DNA of 64,000 bases from an uncultured Agathobaculum sp. GTDB lineage: Bacteria; Bacillota; Clostridia; Oscillospirales; Butyricicoccaceae. The notes below the pieces were generated by a model. The model made no database searches, was not told the origin of the DNA, and saw only the letters and a list, made by a program, of their open reading frames with translations. Shown here piece after piece: positions 8,078 through 16,059 of the stretch. A program made the translations under genes and the position numbers. Every line of letters starts with the position of its first letter. Position 1 is the stretch's first letter. The stretch covers positions 1-64,000 of the forward strand of contig NZ_CALWJJ010000001.1 of NCBI RefSeq assembly GCF_944380985.1. Direction: 5' to 3'.

Positions 8078-9268
8078 TCAGACATAGATATGATCCGCCA
8101 TGACCGGCTGCAAGCCGCGCGCGCAGATCGCTTGATAGACCTCGTCAACCGAGCGGCCGTCCGAGATCTCGAACTGTTCGTCGCCCTTGTCCTCGCCCGC
8201 GTGGCCGCCGATGCCGACATCTACCCCCGCGCTAATCTTGGTTGCGGCAAGGCCGATGATATGATCGCGAAAACCCGCGCGCTCGCGCGTCGAAATTGTG
8301 ATTGATGCAAACGGCATGAAAATGCGGTAGGCGCAGACCACCTGCAGTAGCTGCGGCTCGTGCACGTTCCTCGGGTTGATCGCCTCGTTGTTGATGATTG
8401 GCCGCAGCCGTGGACAGGAAAACGCAATTTCGGCGTGCGGGTACTTGCGCTGAAGGAAATAGGCGTGCAGCCCGGTTGCATAGGCGTCGCGGCGGAAATC
8501 GGACAGGCCGAGCAGCGCCGCAAAGCCTACGCCGCGCATACCGCCCATCAACGCACGCTCCTGCGCGCAAAACCGATAGGGAAAAATGCGTTTATGGCCG
8601 CCGAGATGCAGCGTCTTGTAGGTGTCCGCGTCATAGGTTTCCTGAAAGACTGTTACATAGTCGACGCCGCACTCGTGCAGGTAGGCATATTCGTCCACAT
8701 TGACCGGGTAAACTTCGACGCCGATCACACGGAAATACCGCCGCGCAAGCTTCACTGCCTCGCCGATGTATGAGACCGGAGACATTGTGCGGCTTTCACC
8801 CGTGAGCAGCAGGATCTCCTGCAGGCCGGTCTGCGCGATCGCTTGCAGCTCCCGCTCAATCTCTTCCCTGTCAAGCTTTGCACGACGGATTTTGTTCTTA
8901 CAGTTAAAGCCGCAGTATACGCAGTGATTCTCGCAATAATTGGCAATGTAAAGCGGCGTAAACATCTGCACTGCGTTGCCAAAGTGACGGCGCGTTTCCA
9001 TCTGAGCGCGAAGGGCAATCTGTTCGAGCAAAGGCTCCGCCGCAGGCGAAAGCAGCGCGCCAAAATCCTCTGGCGTGAGCACGTCTTTGTCCAGCGCGCG
9101 CTGCACATTGGCCGCTGTATAGCGGCCAGCATCATATACATTCATACGGGAGATAACCTCATCCAAAACCTGCGAGCCGATGTCGTCCATCCCAGGCTGA
9201 TATGCCATATGATCGGTTTTAGCAGTAATATACTCGGCCGGAACGGCTGCCCCGTTTATATCATTCAT
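8078..9268 (-). CDS. thiH: ThiH, 2-iminoacetate synthase (tyrosine lyase)
   Basis: Radical-SAM enzyme that splits tyrosine to dehydroglycine (2-iminoacetate) and p-cresol, the oxygen-independent route to the thiazole precursor. The 396-aa protein has the [4Fe-4S] motif CENHCVYCGF near residue 113, then LLLTGESRTMSPVSYI and the family C-terminus with ISAGVDVGIGGH. SD AAGGAGAGG precedes the ATG. It is the last gene of thiSFGH, 45 bases after thiG. Use of ThiH rather than a glycine oxidase fits an anaerobe. Confidence 0.95.
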   Translation of the reverse strand: MNDINGAAVPAEYITAKTDHMAYQPGMDDIGSQVLDEVISRMNVYDAGRYTAANVQRALDKDVLTPEDFGALLSPAAEPLLEQIALRAQMETRRHFGNAVQMFTPLYIANYCENHCVYCGFNCKNKIRRAKLDREEIERELQAIAQTGLQEILLLTGESRTMSPVSYIGEAVKLARRYFRVIGVEVYPVNVDEYAYLHECGVDYVTVFQETYDADTYKTLHLGGHKRIFPYRFCAQERALMGGMRGVGFAALLGLSDFRRDAYATGLHAYFLQRKYPHAEIAFSCPRLRPIINNEAINPRNVHEPQLLQVVCAYRIFMPFASITISTRERAGFRDHIIGLAATKISAGVDVGIGGHAGEDKGDEQFEISDGRSVDEVYQAICARGLQPVMADHIYV

Positions 9269-9313
9269 ACACAGCTACCTCTCCTTCGCTAAAATATGAA
9301 AATAATAACCCGG

Positions 9314-10078
9314 TCAGTCATGCAGAAAGCCGGTCAGCGGCGAGGAAGCCGCTGCTGTCTCGCGTACGCGCCCCAATCCTGCCAGATACGCCGCGCGGCC
9401 CGCCTCGATCGCCTTTTTAAACGCCTCAGCCATGTCCGGAATATTCCCCGCCGTCGCAATCGCGGTGTTCGCCATAACTGCTGCCGCGCCCATCTCCATC
9501 GCCTCGCACGCCTGCGAGGGGCGGCCGATGCCCGCGTCCACAATGACCGGTAGGTCGATCTCATCAATCAGTATCTTGATAAACTCGCGCGTCGCAAGAC
9601 CCTTATTCGTACCGATCGGCGCACCGAGCGGCATGATACATGCTGCCCCTGCGCTGACCAGATCGCGCGCGACATTCAGGTCGGGAAACATGTAGGGCAT
9701 GACGACAAATCCCTCATCGGCGAGAATTTCAGTTGCACGGATGGTCTCGTAATTATCCGGCAGCAGATATTTGCTGTCGCGCATAATCTCGATCTTAACA
9801 AAGTCGCCACAGCCGCACGCGCGCGCCAGACGCGCGATGCGCACAGCCTCATCCGCGTTGCGCGCACCTGAGGTGTTGGGCAGCAGGGTCACACCCTGCG
9901 GGATATAGTCGAGAATATTGGCAGCGCCGCCCGCATTGGCGCGGCGCAGCGCCAGCGTGATAATCTGTGCGCCCGCGTTATGTACGGCAGCCTCGATCAA
10001 ATCGAGCGAATATTTGCCTGAACCCAAAATAAACCGGGAGGAAAATGCGTGTCCACCCAGTACCAGCTGATCTTCCAT
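9314..10078 (-). CDS. thiG: ThiG, thiazole synthase
   Basis: TIM-barrel enzyme that joins dehydroglycine, deoxyxylulose 5-phosphate and ThiS-thiocarboxylate sulfur into the thiazole of thiamine. The 254-aa length is normal. Family signatures are FILGSGKY at the N-terminus, [36 protein letters not shown] and [39 protein letters not shown] lies nine bases before the ATG. A 200-base gap separates it from thiF and contains a terminator-like hairpin, so part of its transcription may start inside that gap. Confidence 0.96.
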   Translation of the reverse strand: MEDQLVLGGHAFSSRFILGSGKYSLDLIEAAVHNAGAQIITLALRRANAGGAANILDYIPQGVTLLPNTSGARNADEAVRIARLARACGCGDFVKIEIMRDSKYLLPDNYETIRATEILADEGFVVMPYMFPDLNVARDLVSAGAACIMPLGAPIGTNKGLATREFIKILIDEIDLPVIVDAGIGRPSQACEAMEMGAAAVMANTAIATAGNIPDMAEAFKKAIEAGRAAYLAGLGRVRETAAASSPLTGFLHD

Positions 10079-10242
10079 ATCGGTATTTCTCCTTTTTCTG
10101 CCTGCATTATTTATTGACCGAAAGATTTTCGTCGAATGTACTTGAAACGATCAGAAAGACAAGAGGTGTGTATTGTGAAAATTTATCGAAAAATATAATG
10201 CTTTTGCACTGCGTCTCCAAGCTTGGCACGGAAGAATAAACC

Positions 10243-10268
10243 GAAAAAGGGCCTTCCGGGCCTTTTTC
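10243..10268 (-). terminator. Terminator-like hairpin between thiF and thiG
   Basis: GAAAAAGGCC/GGCC-TTTTTC hairpin with one bulge and a T-run on the minus strand. If active it would reduce thiG and thiH relative to thiS and thiF. Confidence 0.5.
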
Positions 10269-10278
10269 TTTTGCCCGT

Positions 10279-10914
10279 CTACGGCTCCCGCTCGCCGAGT
10301 AGCAGCCGCAGCGTCATAGTCGCCTGCTGCGCGGCGCACAGCGCAACGCGCGGCGCTAGCAGACCCACGCCATCCGCAATGTCGCTTACGCCGTCGCCGC
10401 AGATATAAAGCCGCCCAAACTGCCGTCTAACACGCATTATATTGGCCGAACCATGCCCCGCCATGCCGCTGCCCGACACGATGGGCGTATCCGGCAGCTG
10501 TGACAGCAGTGTCTCTACCAGCATGGCTTTCTGGTCGGCCCGGTCAAACGCCTCACAGACTACATCGCAGCCGCCAAACAAGCGCGCCGCGTTGGCTGGA
10601 ACGACGCGCTCGGTGTGCGTTTCATATTGCAAATAGGGATTGATCGCCTCCAGCTGTTCGAGAAGAGCAAGTGTTTTAGGCACGCCGATGTCGCGCGTTG
10701 TATAGTGCTGACGGTTGAGATTGGTGACATCCACCACGTCAAAATCCACCAGCACCAGCCGGCCGACGCCCAGCCGTGCTAGATATACAGCGATGTTCGA
10801 GCCAAGCCCGCCAAGACCCGCGATTCCAACTGCGGCGTGGTCGAGCCTAACCTGTATCGCCGCGCCATGCCGCTGCACGAGCGCTGCGTGCAGCTCCTCC
10901 TGTGTCGGATACAT
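10279..10914 (-). CDS. thiF: ThiF-family ThiS adenylyltransferase
   Basis: E1-like enzyme that adenylates the ThiS C-terminus before sulfur transfer. The 211-aa protein has the nucleotide loop GIAGLGGLGSNIAVYLARLGVG, the DFDVVDVTNLNRQ strand-helix and SGSGMAGHG, matching the short clostridial ThiF form. I start it at the ATG at 10914, five bases after GGTGGAGG and four bases past the thiS stop, so the two are translationally coupled. The longer TTG start at 10932 has no SD. Confidence 0.9.
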   Translation of the reverse strand: MYPTQEELHAALVQRHGAAIQVRLDHAAVGIAGLGGLGSNIAVYLARLGVGRLVLVDFDVVDVTNLNRQHYTTRDIGVPKTLALLEQLEAINPYLQYETHTERVVPANAARLFGGCDVVCEAFDRADQKAMLVETLLSQLPDTPIVSGSGMAGHGSANIMRVRRQFGRLYICGDGVSDIADGVGLLAPRVALCAAQQATMTLRLLLGEREP

Positions 10915-10915
10915 T

Positions 10916-11110
10916 TCAGCCTCCACCGACAAACTGCACGATTTCCATTATGTCTGTCTCGCACAGGCGCTCCTCGGCAAAGCGGGCGCGCGGCACGATC
11001 TGTCCATTGCGCTCGACCGCGACGCGTTGTGGGTCGTGCCCCAGCGCCTGCAAAAGCGACTGTATGGTCATTTCCGCCGTCCATGTTCGCTCTTTTCCGT
11101 TTACCAGCAA
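10916..11110 (-). CDS. thiS: ThiS, sulfur carrier protein
   Basis: Ubiquitin-like sulfur carrier for thiazole synthesis (64 aa), ending in the needed Gly-Gly (QFVGGG). The start is a TTG at 11110 (reading M-LVNGKERTW), five bases after AGGGG. The longer frame with ATG at 11152 begins inside the riboswitch terminator stem and cannot be the normal start. It is first gene of thiSFGH, so its mRNA is made only when the TPP riboswitch lets transcription through. Confidence 0.88.
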   Translation of the reverse strand: MLVNGKERTWTAEMTIQSLLQALGHDPQRVAVERNGQIVPRARFAEERLCETDIMEIVQFVGGG

Positions 11111-11128
11111 AAAATCCCCTCGTTTCAA

Positions 11129-11172
11129 TAAAAAAATGCCCCAGTTCACCATGCGGCAAACCGGGGCATTTT
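11129..11172 (-). terminator. TPP riboswitch expression-platform terminator
   Basis: AATGCCCC pairs with GGGGCATT across a long loop. On the minus strand it is followed by TTTTTTT, right before the thiS ribosome site. Confidence 0.85.
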
Positions 11173-11187
11173 CCTTACTTTCGATGC

Positions 11188-11275
11188 GACAGCTTCCCTA
11201 CGATGGTGCTAACCAACAGGTTCAAAAGGTTGGGCGCTTGCCCTCTCAGCCGCGTAGTGCGGCACCCTTGCTTGT
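11188..11275 (-). ncRNA. TPP riboswitch (THI element)
   Basis: Thiamine-pyrophosphate aptamer on the minus strand, read from 11275 down: CAAGGGTGCC, GGCTGAGAGGG, AACCTTTTGAACCTG, then GTTAGCACCATCGTAGGGAAG. These match the conserved CTGAGA pyrimidine sensor and the pyrophosphate-binding helix. It sits between a strong promoter and a terminator, upstream of thiSFGH. High TPP should stabilise the terminator. Confidence 0.95.
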
Positions 11276-11279
11276 TTTT

Positions 11280-11308
11280 AGTATAGGCGCGCGCCGAATG
11301 CTTGTCAA
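11280..11308 (-). promoter_or_regulatory. thiSFGH promoter
   Basis: Minus-strand TTGACA (11303-11308), 17-base spacer, TATACT (11280-11285), directly ahead of the aptamer. Confidence 0.85.
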
Positions 11309-11330
11309 GAAGAAAATTTCAGGCTATAAT
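11302..11330 (+). promoter_or_regulatory. dinB promoter
   Basis: TTGTCA (11302-11307), 17-base spacer, TATAAT (11325-11330). Its -35 occupies the same bases as the divergent thi -35. Confidence 0.8.
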
Positions 11331-11336
11331 AAAAGA

Positions 11337-11350
11337 AAAACAAATGTTCG
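11337..11350. promoter_or_regulatory. Putative LexA (SOS) box of dinB
   Basis: AAAACAAATGTTCG, against the Firmicute LexA consensus CGAAC-N4-GTTCG: the right half is perfect and AAC of the left half is kept. It lies seven bases past the -10, where a repressor would block the start of transcription. Confidence 0.6.
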
Positions 11351-11364
11351 ATGGAGGTGACACC

Positions 11365-12585
11365 GTGGACCGCACCATTCTGCACTGTGATTGCAACTCA
11401 TTTTATGCATCGGTCGAGACACTGCTCGACCCAACGCTTGCAGACGGCCCCAGCGCGGTTTGCGGCGATCCGGAAAGCCGTCACGGCATTATTTTGGCCA
11501 AAAACGAAAAGGCCAAAGCCTTTGGCGTGCAGACCGCTGAGACCATCTGGCAGGCCAGGCGCAAATGCCCCAAACTGCGGCTGGTCGCGCCGCATCGGTC
11601 AGAGTATATCAAGTACTCCCGCCGTTGCAACGAGCTGTATCTGCAATATACCGATCTTGTCGACCCGTTCGGCATTGACGAATCCTTTCTGGATGTGACC
11701 GGGTCGATGCATTTGTTCGGTACGGGTGAGCAAATCGCAGATGAGCTGCGCCGCCGCATGCGTGAGGAGATCGGGCTGACGATCTCGGTTGGGGTGTCGT
11801 TCAACCGCGCGTTTGCCAAGCTTGGCAGCGATTATAAAAAGCCGGATGCGACTACTGTGTTTTCGCGGGAAAACTATCGTCAAACAGTGTGGCCGCTGCC
11901 GGTAAACACGCTGCTCTATGTTGGCAAGCGCGCCACCGATCGTCTCGCCCAGCTGGGCGTGCACACGGTCGGCGACCTTGCCGCGTGCAACGCGGCGTTT
12001 GTCCGCAATATTTTTGGCAAAATGGGCGATACACTACTGCGATACGCCCGCGGCCAAGACGATGAACCTGTGCGCTCGTTTTACGACGAACGAGAGGTAA
12101 AAAGCGTCGGCAACAGCATGACCTTTTCGCACAATCTGGCGGGGGAAGACGAGTGCCGTTTGGGTCTTACCGCGCTGTGCGACAACGTCGGGCGGCGTCT
12201 GCGTAAGCGCGGGCTTATGTGCCAGACCGTGCAGCTTGGTATCCGCGATCCCGCGTTCCACAACCGCTCGCGGCAGATAACGCTTGCCCAGCCGACCAAC
12301 TCGACGCGCACGTTGATCGACACCACTATGGCACTGCTGCGCGCACACTGGCAAATGGACAAACCGGTACGGCTTCTGTCAGTCACTGCGGCAAATCTTG
12401 TACCCGAAGGCCAGTCCTGCGAGCAGCTTTCGCTGTTTGACGCTGCCGATGCCGCACAGCAGCGGGAGCGTCAGCATCGGCTCGATCAGACCGTCGATAC
12501 GCTGCGACAGCGCTTTGGAGATCAATCCGTTATGCTTGCACATTCTGTCAAGAAGAAGCGTCAAGATGACAAATGCAGCAAATAG
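11365..12585 (+). CDS. dinB: DNA polymerase IV (Y-family)
   Basis: Error-prone translesion polymerase (406 aa). The catalytic palm motifs are DCNSFYASVE near residue 8 and GIDESFLDVTGS near 105. RLAQLGVHTVGDLA is the helix-hairpin-helix, and a little-finger domain follows. The GTG at 11365 is chosen because GGAGGTGA ends six bases before it; the upstream ATGs in this frame lie in the promoter and operator. The last residues (SVKKKRQDD) are basic and no clear beta-clamp motif stands out. It is a single-gene unit ending in a terminator. The SOS-like box upstream fits its known regulation. Confidence 0.95.
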   Translation: MDRTILHCDCNSFYASVETLLDPTLADGPSAVCGDPESRHGIILAKNEKAKAFGVQTAETIWQARRKCPKLRLVAPHRSEYIKYSRRCNELYLQYTDLVDPFGIDESFLDVTGSMHLFGTGEQIADELRRRMREEIGLTISVGVSFNRAFAKLGSDYKKPDATTVFSRENYRQTVWPLPVNTLLYVGKRATDRLAQLGVHTVGDLAACNAAFVRNIFGKMGDTLLRYARGQDDEPVRSFYDEREVKSVGNSMTFSHNLAGEDECRLGLTALCDNVGRRLRKRGLMCQTVQLGIRDPAFHNRSRQITLAQPTNSTRTLIDTTMALLRAHWQMDKPVRLLSVTAANLVPEGQSCEQLSLFDAADAAQQRERQHRLDQTVDTLRQRFGDQSVMLAHSVKKKRQDDKCSK

Positions 12586-12611
12586 GCCCGGCTGAGTAGC
12601 CGGGCCTATTT
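12580..12611. terminator. Bidirectional terminator between dinB and the MocR gene
   Basis: AAATAGGCCCGGCT pairs with AGCCGGGCCTATTT around a 4-base loop. Confidence 0.88.
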
Positions 12612-12624
12612 AGCACCAATCCTA

Positions 12625-14022
12625 CTATGACCACGCCTGCCGCAGCAGTGCGGCAGCTTCGTCTATCTGCTGCTCAGTCAGACCCGCATAGCCGAGCACT
12701 AGTGTTGCCCGGGGCGGCCGGACTGGCGGCAGATAATATGCCGCTAGACCATATACCCGCACCCCTACTGCCTGCGCCCGGTCGATCAGCTCGCGCTCGG
12801 GCATGCCGTTTCGCATATGCAGCAGCAAATGTAGACCCGCCTCGGACCGCGACATCTCGTGCGGCAAATCTGCCAGCTCACGATCCAACGCTGTCATGAG
12901 CGCATCGCGACGCGCCTGGTACACCTTACGGCTACGGCTGATATGGCGCTCAAATCCGCCCGTGCGCAAAAAGGCGGCCAGCGTGTGCTGCTCAAAACTG
13001 GGTACAGTGGATGAGTAAAGTGAAAACCGTTCCCGATAGCTGGCCATCAGCGCGTCCGGCAGCACCAGATACCCAATGCGCAGGCCGGGGGCCAGGCTTT
13101 TGGCAAAGGTATTGACATAAACCACACGCCCGGCTCGGTCAAGTTCGCCCAAGGCGGGGATGGGCCGTGAGGCGTAGCGGAACTCGCTGTCGTAATCATC
13201 TTCGATGATATAACGATCAGGCGCGGCGGACGCCCAGCGCAATATCTCTAGCCGGCGCGCAGCCGGCATGACAGTACCCAGGGGAAAGTGGTGCGAGGGC
13301 GTCAAATAGACAGCCGAAGCGTCGCTCGCATAAAGCGCATCCGCGCGCAAGCCGCTTTTATCGAGTGGCAGCGGGCGTACTGCCGCGCCGCTCACGCTGA
13401 AAATCTGGTACAGCTTGCGGTAGCCTGGGTTTTCGAGCGCGTACACGCGCTCGCGGCCGAGCAGCTGGATGACCAGGTGCATTAAATACTCCGATCCGGC
13501 GCCGATCAGAATATTCTCCTCCGAGACATGAATGCCGCGAAAATCTCGCAGATAGCGCGCAATCTGCTCGCGTAGCTCGATTGCGCCGCAGGGATCGGTG
13601 GCGCACAGCAGACGGTCTGCATACTCGCTCAGCACAGCCCGCGAAAGCCGCGCCCAGGTGGAAAACGGAAAACATCCGTTATCCACGATATTAGTGCGGA
13701 AATCATAGAGACAGTTGTCCGCCGGCGCGGGCCGATGTTGTATGGCGGGGTGTGTAGTCAGCGCCTGCGCAGGTACAGTCAGCTGCTGCTGCACAAAATA
13801 TCCGCGCCGCGGTGCTGAAACGATATACCCCTCGGCAAGCAGCTGGGCGTATGCAGTTTCAACTGTGACCTGGCTGATGCGCAGATTGGCCGCAAGCTGC
13901 CGTTTACTCGGCAGCTGTGCACCGCCCACCAGCACGCCGGACATGATGTCTGCCCGGACAGCGCGATACAGCTGCTCATACAGCGGAGTCTTACCGTGTG
14001 CATCCAGATGATATGTCAGCAC
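12625..14022 (-). CDS. MocR/PdxR-type regulator (GntR HTH fused to aminotransferase)
   Basis: Transcription factor of 465 aa. A GntR winged helix (residues 1-72, with LYRAVRADIMSGVLVGGAQLPSKRQLA) is followed by a linker and a fold-type I aminotransferase-like domain. The PLP lysine is in VNTFAKSLAPGLRIGYL. Such proteins sense PLP or amines and often control vitamin B6 or GABA genes, but no such gene is adjacent here. The GTG start at 14022 is preceded by GGGGGAGG. A 52-codon ORF overlaps this start and may couple its translation. Confidence 0.92.
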   Translation of the reverse strand: MLTYHLDAHGKTPLYEQLYRAVRADIMSGVLVGGAQLPSKRQLAANLRISQVTVETAYAQLLAEGYIVSAPRRGYFVQQQLTVPAQALTTHPAIQHRPAPADNCLYDFRTNIVDNGCFPFSTWARLSRAVLSEYADRLLCATDPCGAIELREQIARYLRDFRGIHVSEENILIGAGSEYLMHLVIQLLGRERVYALENPGYRKLYQIFSVSGAAVRPLPLDKSGLRADALYASDASAVYLTPSHHFPLGTVMPAARRLEILRWASAAPDRYIIEDDYDSEFRYASRPIPALGELDRAGRVVYVNTFAKSLAPGLRIGYLVLPDALMASYRERFSLYSSTVPSFEQHTLAAFLRTGGFERHISRSRKVYQARRDALMTALDRELADLPHEMSRSEAGLHLLLHMRNGMPERELIDRAQAVGVRVYGLAAYYLPPVRPPRATLVLGYAGLTEQQIDEAAALLRQAWS

Positions 14023-14174
14023 CAGCTTGCCTCCCCCACCTTACCGCCGCAGCCACGCACGCCTGTTTGCCGCAAAGCAGCCAGCGCCTTGCATGCTAAA
14101 CCCTGATACAATGTAAGACCACGCGGTTGCCACCTCAAAAACTGCATGACTTCAGCGCTGTGAGAATCTGGCAT
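14016..14174 (-). CDS. Possible 52-aa leader ORF overlapping the MocR start
   Basis: ATG at 14174 preceded by a near-perfect AGGAGG, running 52 codons to a TGA at 14016-14018, just inside the MocR gene (GTG at 14020-14022). The peptide begins MPDSHSAEVMQFLRW and ends GEASWC. A promoter-like TTGACA-N17-TATTGT lies at 14207-14235. The strong ribosome site and the overlap suggest translational coupling or a leader role. The composition is not clearly protein-like, so it may instead be an untranslated leader. Confidence 0.4.
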   Translation of the reverse strand: MPDSHSAEVMQFLRWQPRGLTLYQGLACKALAALRQTGVRGCGGKVGEASWC

Positions 14175-14256
14175 TGCGCTTCCTCCTATCTGGCATGGTT
14201 ATTATAACAATATCAAGCCAAATGAGACATGTCAAGAGCCGCGCTGGGCAGAGGTC

Positions 14257-14733
14257 TCATGGGTCGCACGGCCGGCGTTCCTGCCCATCTATCACGGCTT
14301 CCTCCTTCCGGAAGAACGCCTGTAGCTTTTGCAGGCTCTGCGCCAGCACAGCGGCCTGCTCAGGCGAGAGATCCTCCAGCATCGCGGCGATCATGCGATC
14401 GTGAAAAGCCTGATGGTATTCATAGGCCGCGCGGCCTTTCGCGGTCAGCGTGATGTTGACGACGCGGCGATCCTCGGCACTGCGCATCCGACGCACCAGA
14501 CCCTTTGCTACCAGCTTATCGCACGCGACCGTCAATGTCGCGAGCGTCACACCGATGGATTTGGCGACCTCGCCCATGCGCGCGGATTCATGTGCGCCAA
14601 TTTTCTCAATGATATGAATCTCGGTGATCGAAAGCGCGCTACCAAGACCCTCCGCCATCGCGCGTTCTTCAATTTTGTTGATGCGGCCGAACACATCGAC
14701 CAGAAAGGAATGAAACTGCTCTGCACCTGCCAT
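14257..14733 (-). CDS. MarR-family transcriptional regulator
   Basis: Winged-helix repressor of 158 aa. LSITEIHIIEKIGAHESARMGEVAKSIGV and LVRRMRSAEDRRVVNITLTAKG are the MarR helix-turn-helix and wing. The ATG at 14733 follows GAGGAGGG; an upstream ATG at 14781 falls within the promoter region. It probably represses itself through palindromes overlapping its promoter. The next gene on its strand, a small ORF ahead of mocR, has its own promoter, so the target could be elsewhere. Confidence 0.9.
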   Translation of the reverse strand: MAGAEQFHSFLVDVFGRINKIEERAMAEGLGSALSITEIHIIEKIGAHESARMGEVAKSIGVTLATLTVACDKLVAKGLVRRMRSAEDRRVVNITLTAKGRAAYEYHQAFHDRMIAAMLEDLSPEQAAVLAQSLQKLQAFFRKEEAVIDGQERRPCDP

Positions 14734-14751
14734 GCCGCACCAGCCCTCCTC

Positions 14752-14800
14752 TAGTTCATTTAGATGACTAAATATTAGCATAATGAACTAAAAATTGCAA
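14752..14800 (-). promoter_or_regulatory. marR promoter with nested palindromic operators
   Basis: Minus-strand TTGCAA, 17-base spacer, TAATAT. Overlapping it are a perfect inverted repeat TAGTTCATT (14752-14760) / AATGAACTA (14782-14790) and an inner TTTAG-ATGA-CTAAA (14759-14772), typical of MarR autoregulatory sites. Confidence 0.6.
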
Positions 14801-14810
14801 CAGGCCGCAA

Positions 14811-14837
14811 AAAGGACGCGCGTAAGGCGCGTCCTTT
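14811..14837. terminator. Terminator after the SpoIIM-like gene
   Basis: AAAGGACGCGC pairs with GCGCGTCCTTT, 5-base loop, T-run. Confidence 0.85.
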
Positions 14838-14853
14838 TTGCAAAATAGGCACT

Positions 14854-15393
14854 TCACAGACTAAGCAGCGCCGCCATACCCGCACGGAGCAATGCGCTGA
14901 GCGCAGCCAGCGCAACACACAGCATATATGGTCCACGGCAGGCGTGCAGGGCAAACCGGCCCGCAGCTTCACGGCTCTGCCAGACCATGGCGCAAGCGGC
15001 AAGCAGGCCAGATACACTGAGCACGGCCGGCAGCCCGGCGGCGCATAGCGATAGCAATATACCATCCTGCTGGCCCACGCCAACCGCCACAGTCAGCGCA
15101 AGCACAAAGCCGCGCGCCGCGACCAGCGCAGACAGACAGAGCGGCGCCGGGCGCAGCAGCGCGCACACCAACGGCAATACAAGCCATAGCACCGCGCACA
15201 GCACACTTTTCACAACCTGCGACGGCAGCTCGGACAGCAGCGCCGCCAGCTCGACGGCGCTGTCTCCCTCCCCTGCGTGCAGACCGGTCAGACCGCCCGC
15301 GAGCGCACCGCATAAAAACATTGCACATAGAAACAAAAACGCCGGCATACGCACCAGCGCATCAAAAAAACCGAGAATATGCTGTTTGTTCAT
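14854..15393 (-). CDS. Membrane protein, possibly SpoIIM-like
   Basis: Integral membrane protein of 179 aa with five hydrophobic segments. After an extracytoplasmic loop it shows VLPLVCALLRP, then AARGFVLALTVAVGVGQQDGILLSLCAAGLPAVL; the RGF-(V/L)-x-x-x-T motif before a re-entrant helix resembles stage II sporulation protein M, which works with SpoIID and SpoIIP in engulfment. The ATG at 15393 has GGGGGAG upstream. The similarity is by pattern only, and sequence conservation with SpoIIM is weak. Confidence 0.5.
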   Translation of the reverse strand: MNKQHILGFFDALVRMPAFLFLCAMFLCGALAGGLTGLHAGEGDSAVELAALLSELPSQVVKSVLCAVLWLVLPLVCALLRPAPLCLSALVAARGFVLALTVAVGVGQQDGILLSLCAAGLPAVLSVSGLLAACAMVWQSREAAGRFALHACRGPYMLCVALAALSALLRAGMAALLSL

Positions 15394-15447
15394 TGCTCTC
15401 CCCCTCTGTGGAAGGTCATAGAACAGCATATTCCCGGTCGGTTGCAA

Positions 15448-15948
15448 TTAGAACGCGACGCGCTCTTCATTTACCATATTGCACATGGCGTCTACCAGGT
15501 CACGGCAGGGCTGATGCAGAAACAAACGCGCCTTTTGGCTGATCTCATATGTTGCATACAATGCGCCGTGTTCGTTTCGGTGCAGTACAGCGGCGATGAA
15601 TTCGGTTGCCGTCGTAATGCGCTCGGCAACATAGGCCAGATTGACCTGTTCATTATCGCATACTGTGACGATCACACGCTTTTGCGCGCTGCCGGCAATC
15701 TTGGCAAGCTCGGTCGACATCTCGCGCTTTGGCGCGACAATCAACGCGATCTCACACTTGATCAGCGCTGACAAGTCGTCCTCACAGATCGACACCGGAT
15801 AGCTCTGGGCGGCCTCACAGGCCACTTTATTCTTAGCCGAAAGAAACAGATTGCGCGGCGGGATGATCTCGCGGCTTAAAATAGCGCGTACCATCCACGG
15901 CATATATTCGCCTTCGCCGATCACAGATACCATAATGTTCTGCGGCAT
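15448..15948 (-). CDS. Rossmann-domain protein resembling the N-terminus of pyrroline-5-carboxylate reductase
   Basis: Protein of 166 aa. Its order of elements (VSVIGEGEYMPWMVRAIL, NLFLSAKNK, LSALIKCEIALIVAPKREM, RVIVTVCD) matches the NAD(P)-binding half of ProC, but the glycine pattern is degenerate (GEGEY) and the C-terminal dimerisation domain that carries the active site is absent. It is therefore unlikely to reduce pyrroline-5-carboxylate and may be a sensor or scaffold. A promoter (TTGCAA-N18-TATAAT, 15991-16020) precedes it. It lies between scfB and the SpoIIM-like gene. Confidence 0.5.
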   Translation of the reverse strand: MPQNIMVSVIGEGEYMPWMVRAILSREIIPPRNLFLSAKNKVACEAAQSYPVSICEDDLSALIKCEIALIVAPKREMSTELAKIAGSAQKRVIVTVCDNEQVNLAYVAERITTATEFIAAVLHRNEHGALYATYEISQKARLFLHQPCRDLVDAMCNMVNEERVAF

Positions 15949-16059
15949 AGACTACATCTCCTTCACAGGACAATAAAAAATACATTGCTTATTATACGTC
16001 ACAGAACATTTAAATTGCAACGGATTTTACACAATCTTTTTATTATTTGGCGAATTGGC

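Noticed and set aside
11108-11152. ATG at 11152 as the thiS start
   Set aside because: It lies within the riboswitch terminator hairpin; the SD-spaced TTG at 11110 fits the ThiS family N-terminus.
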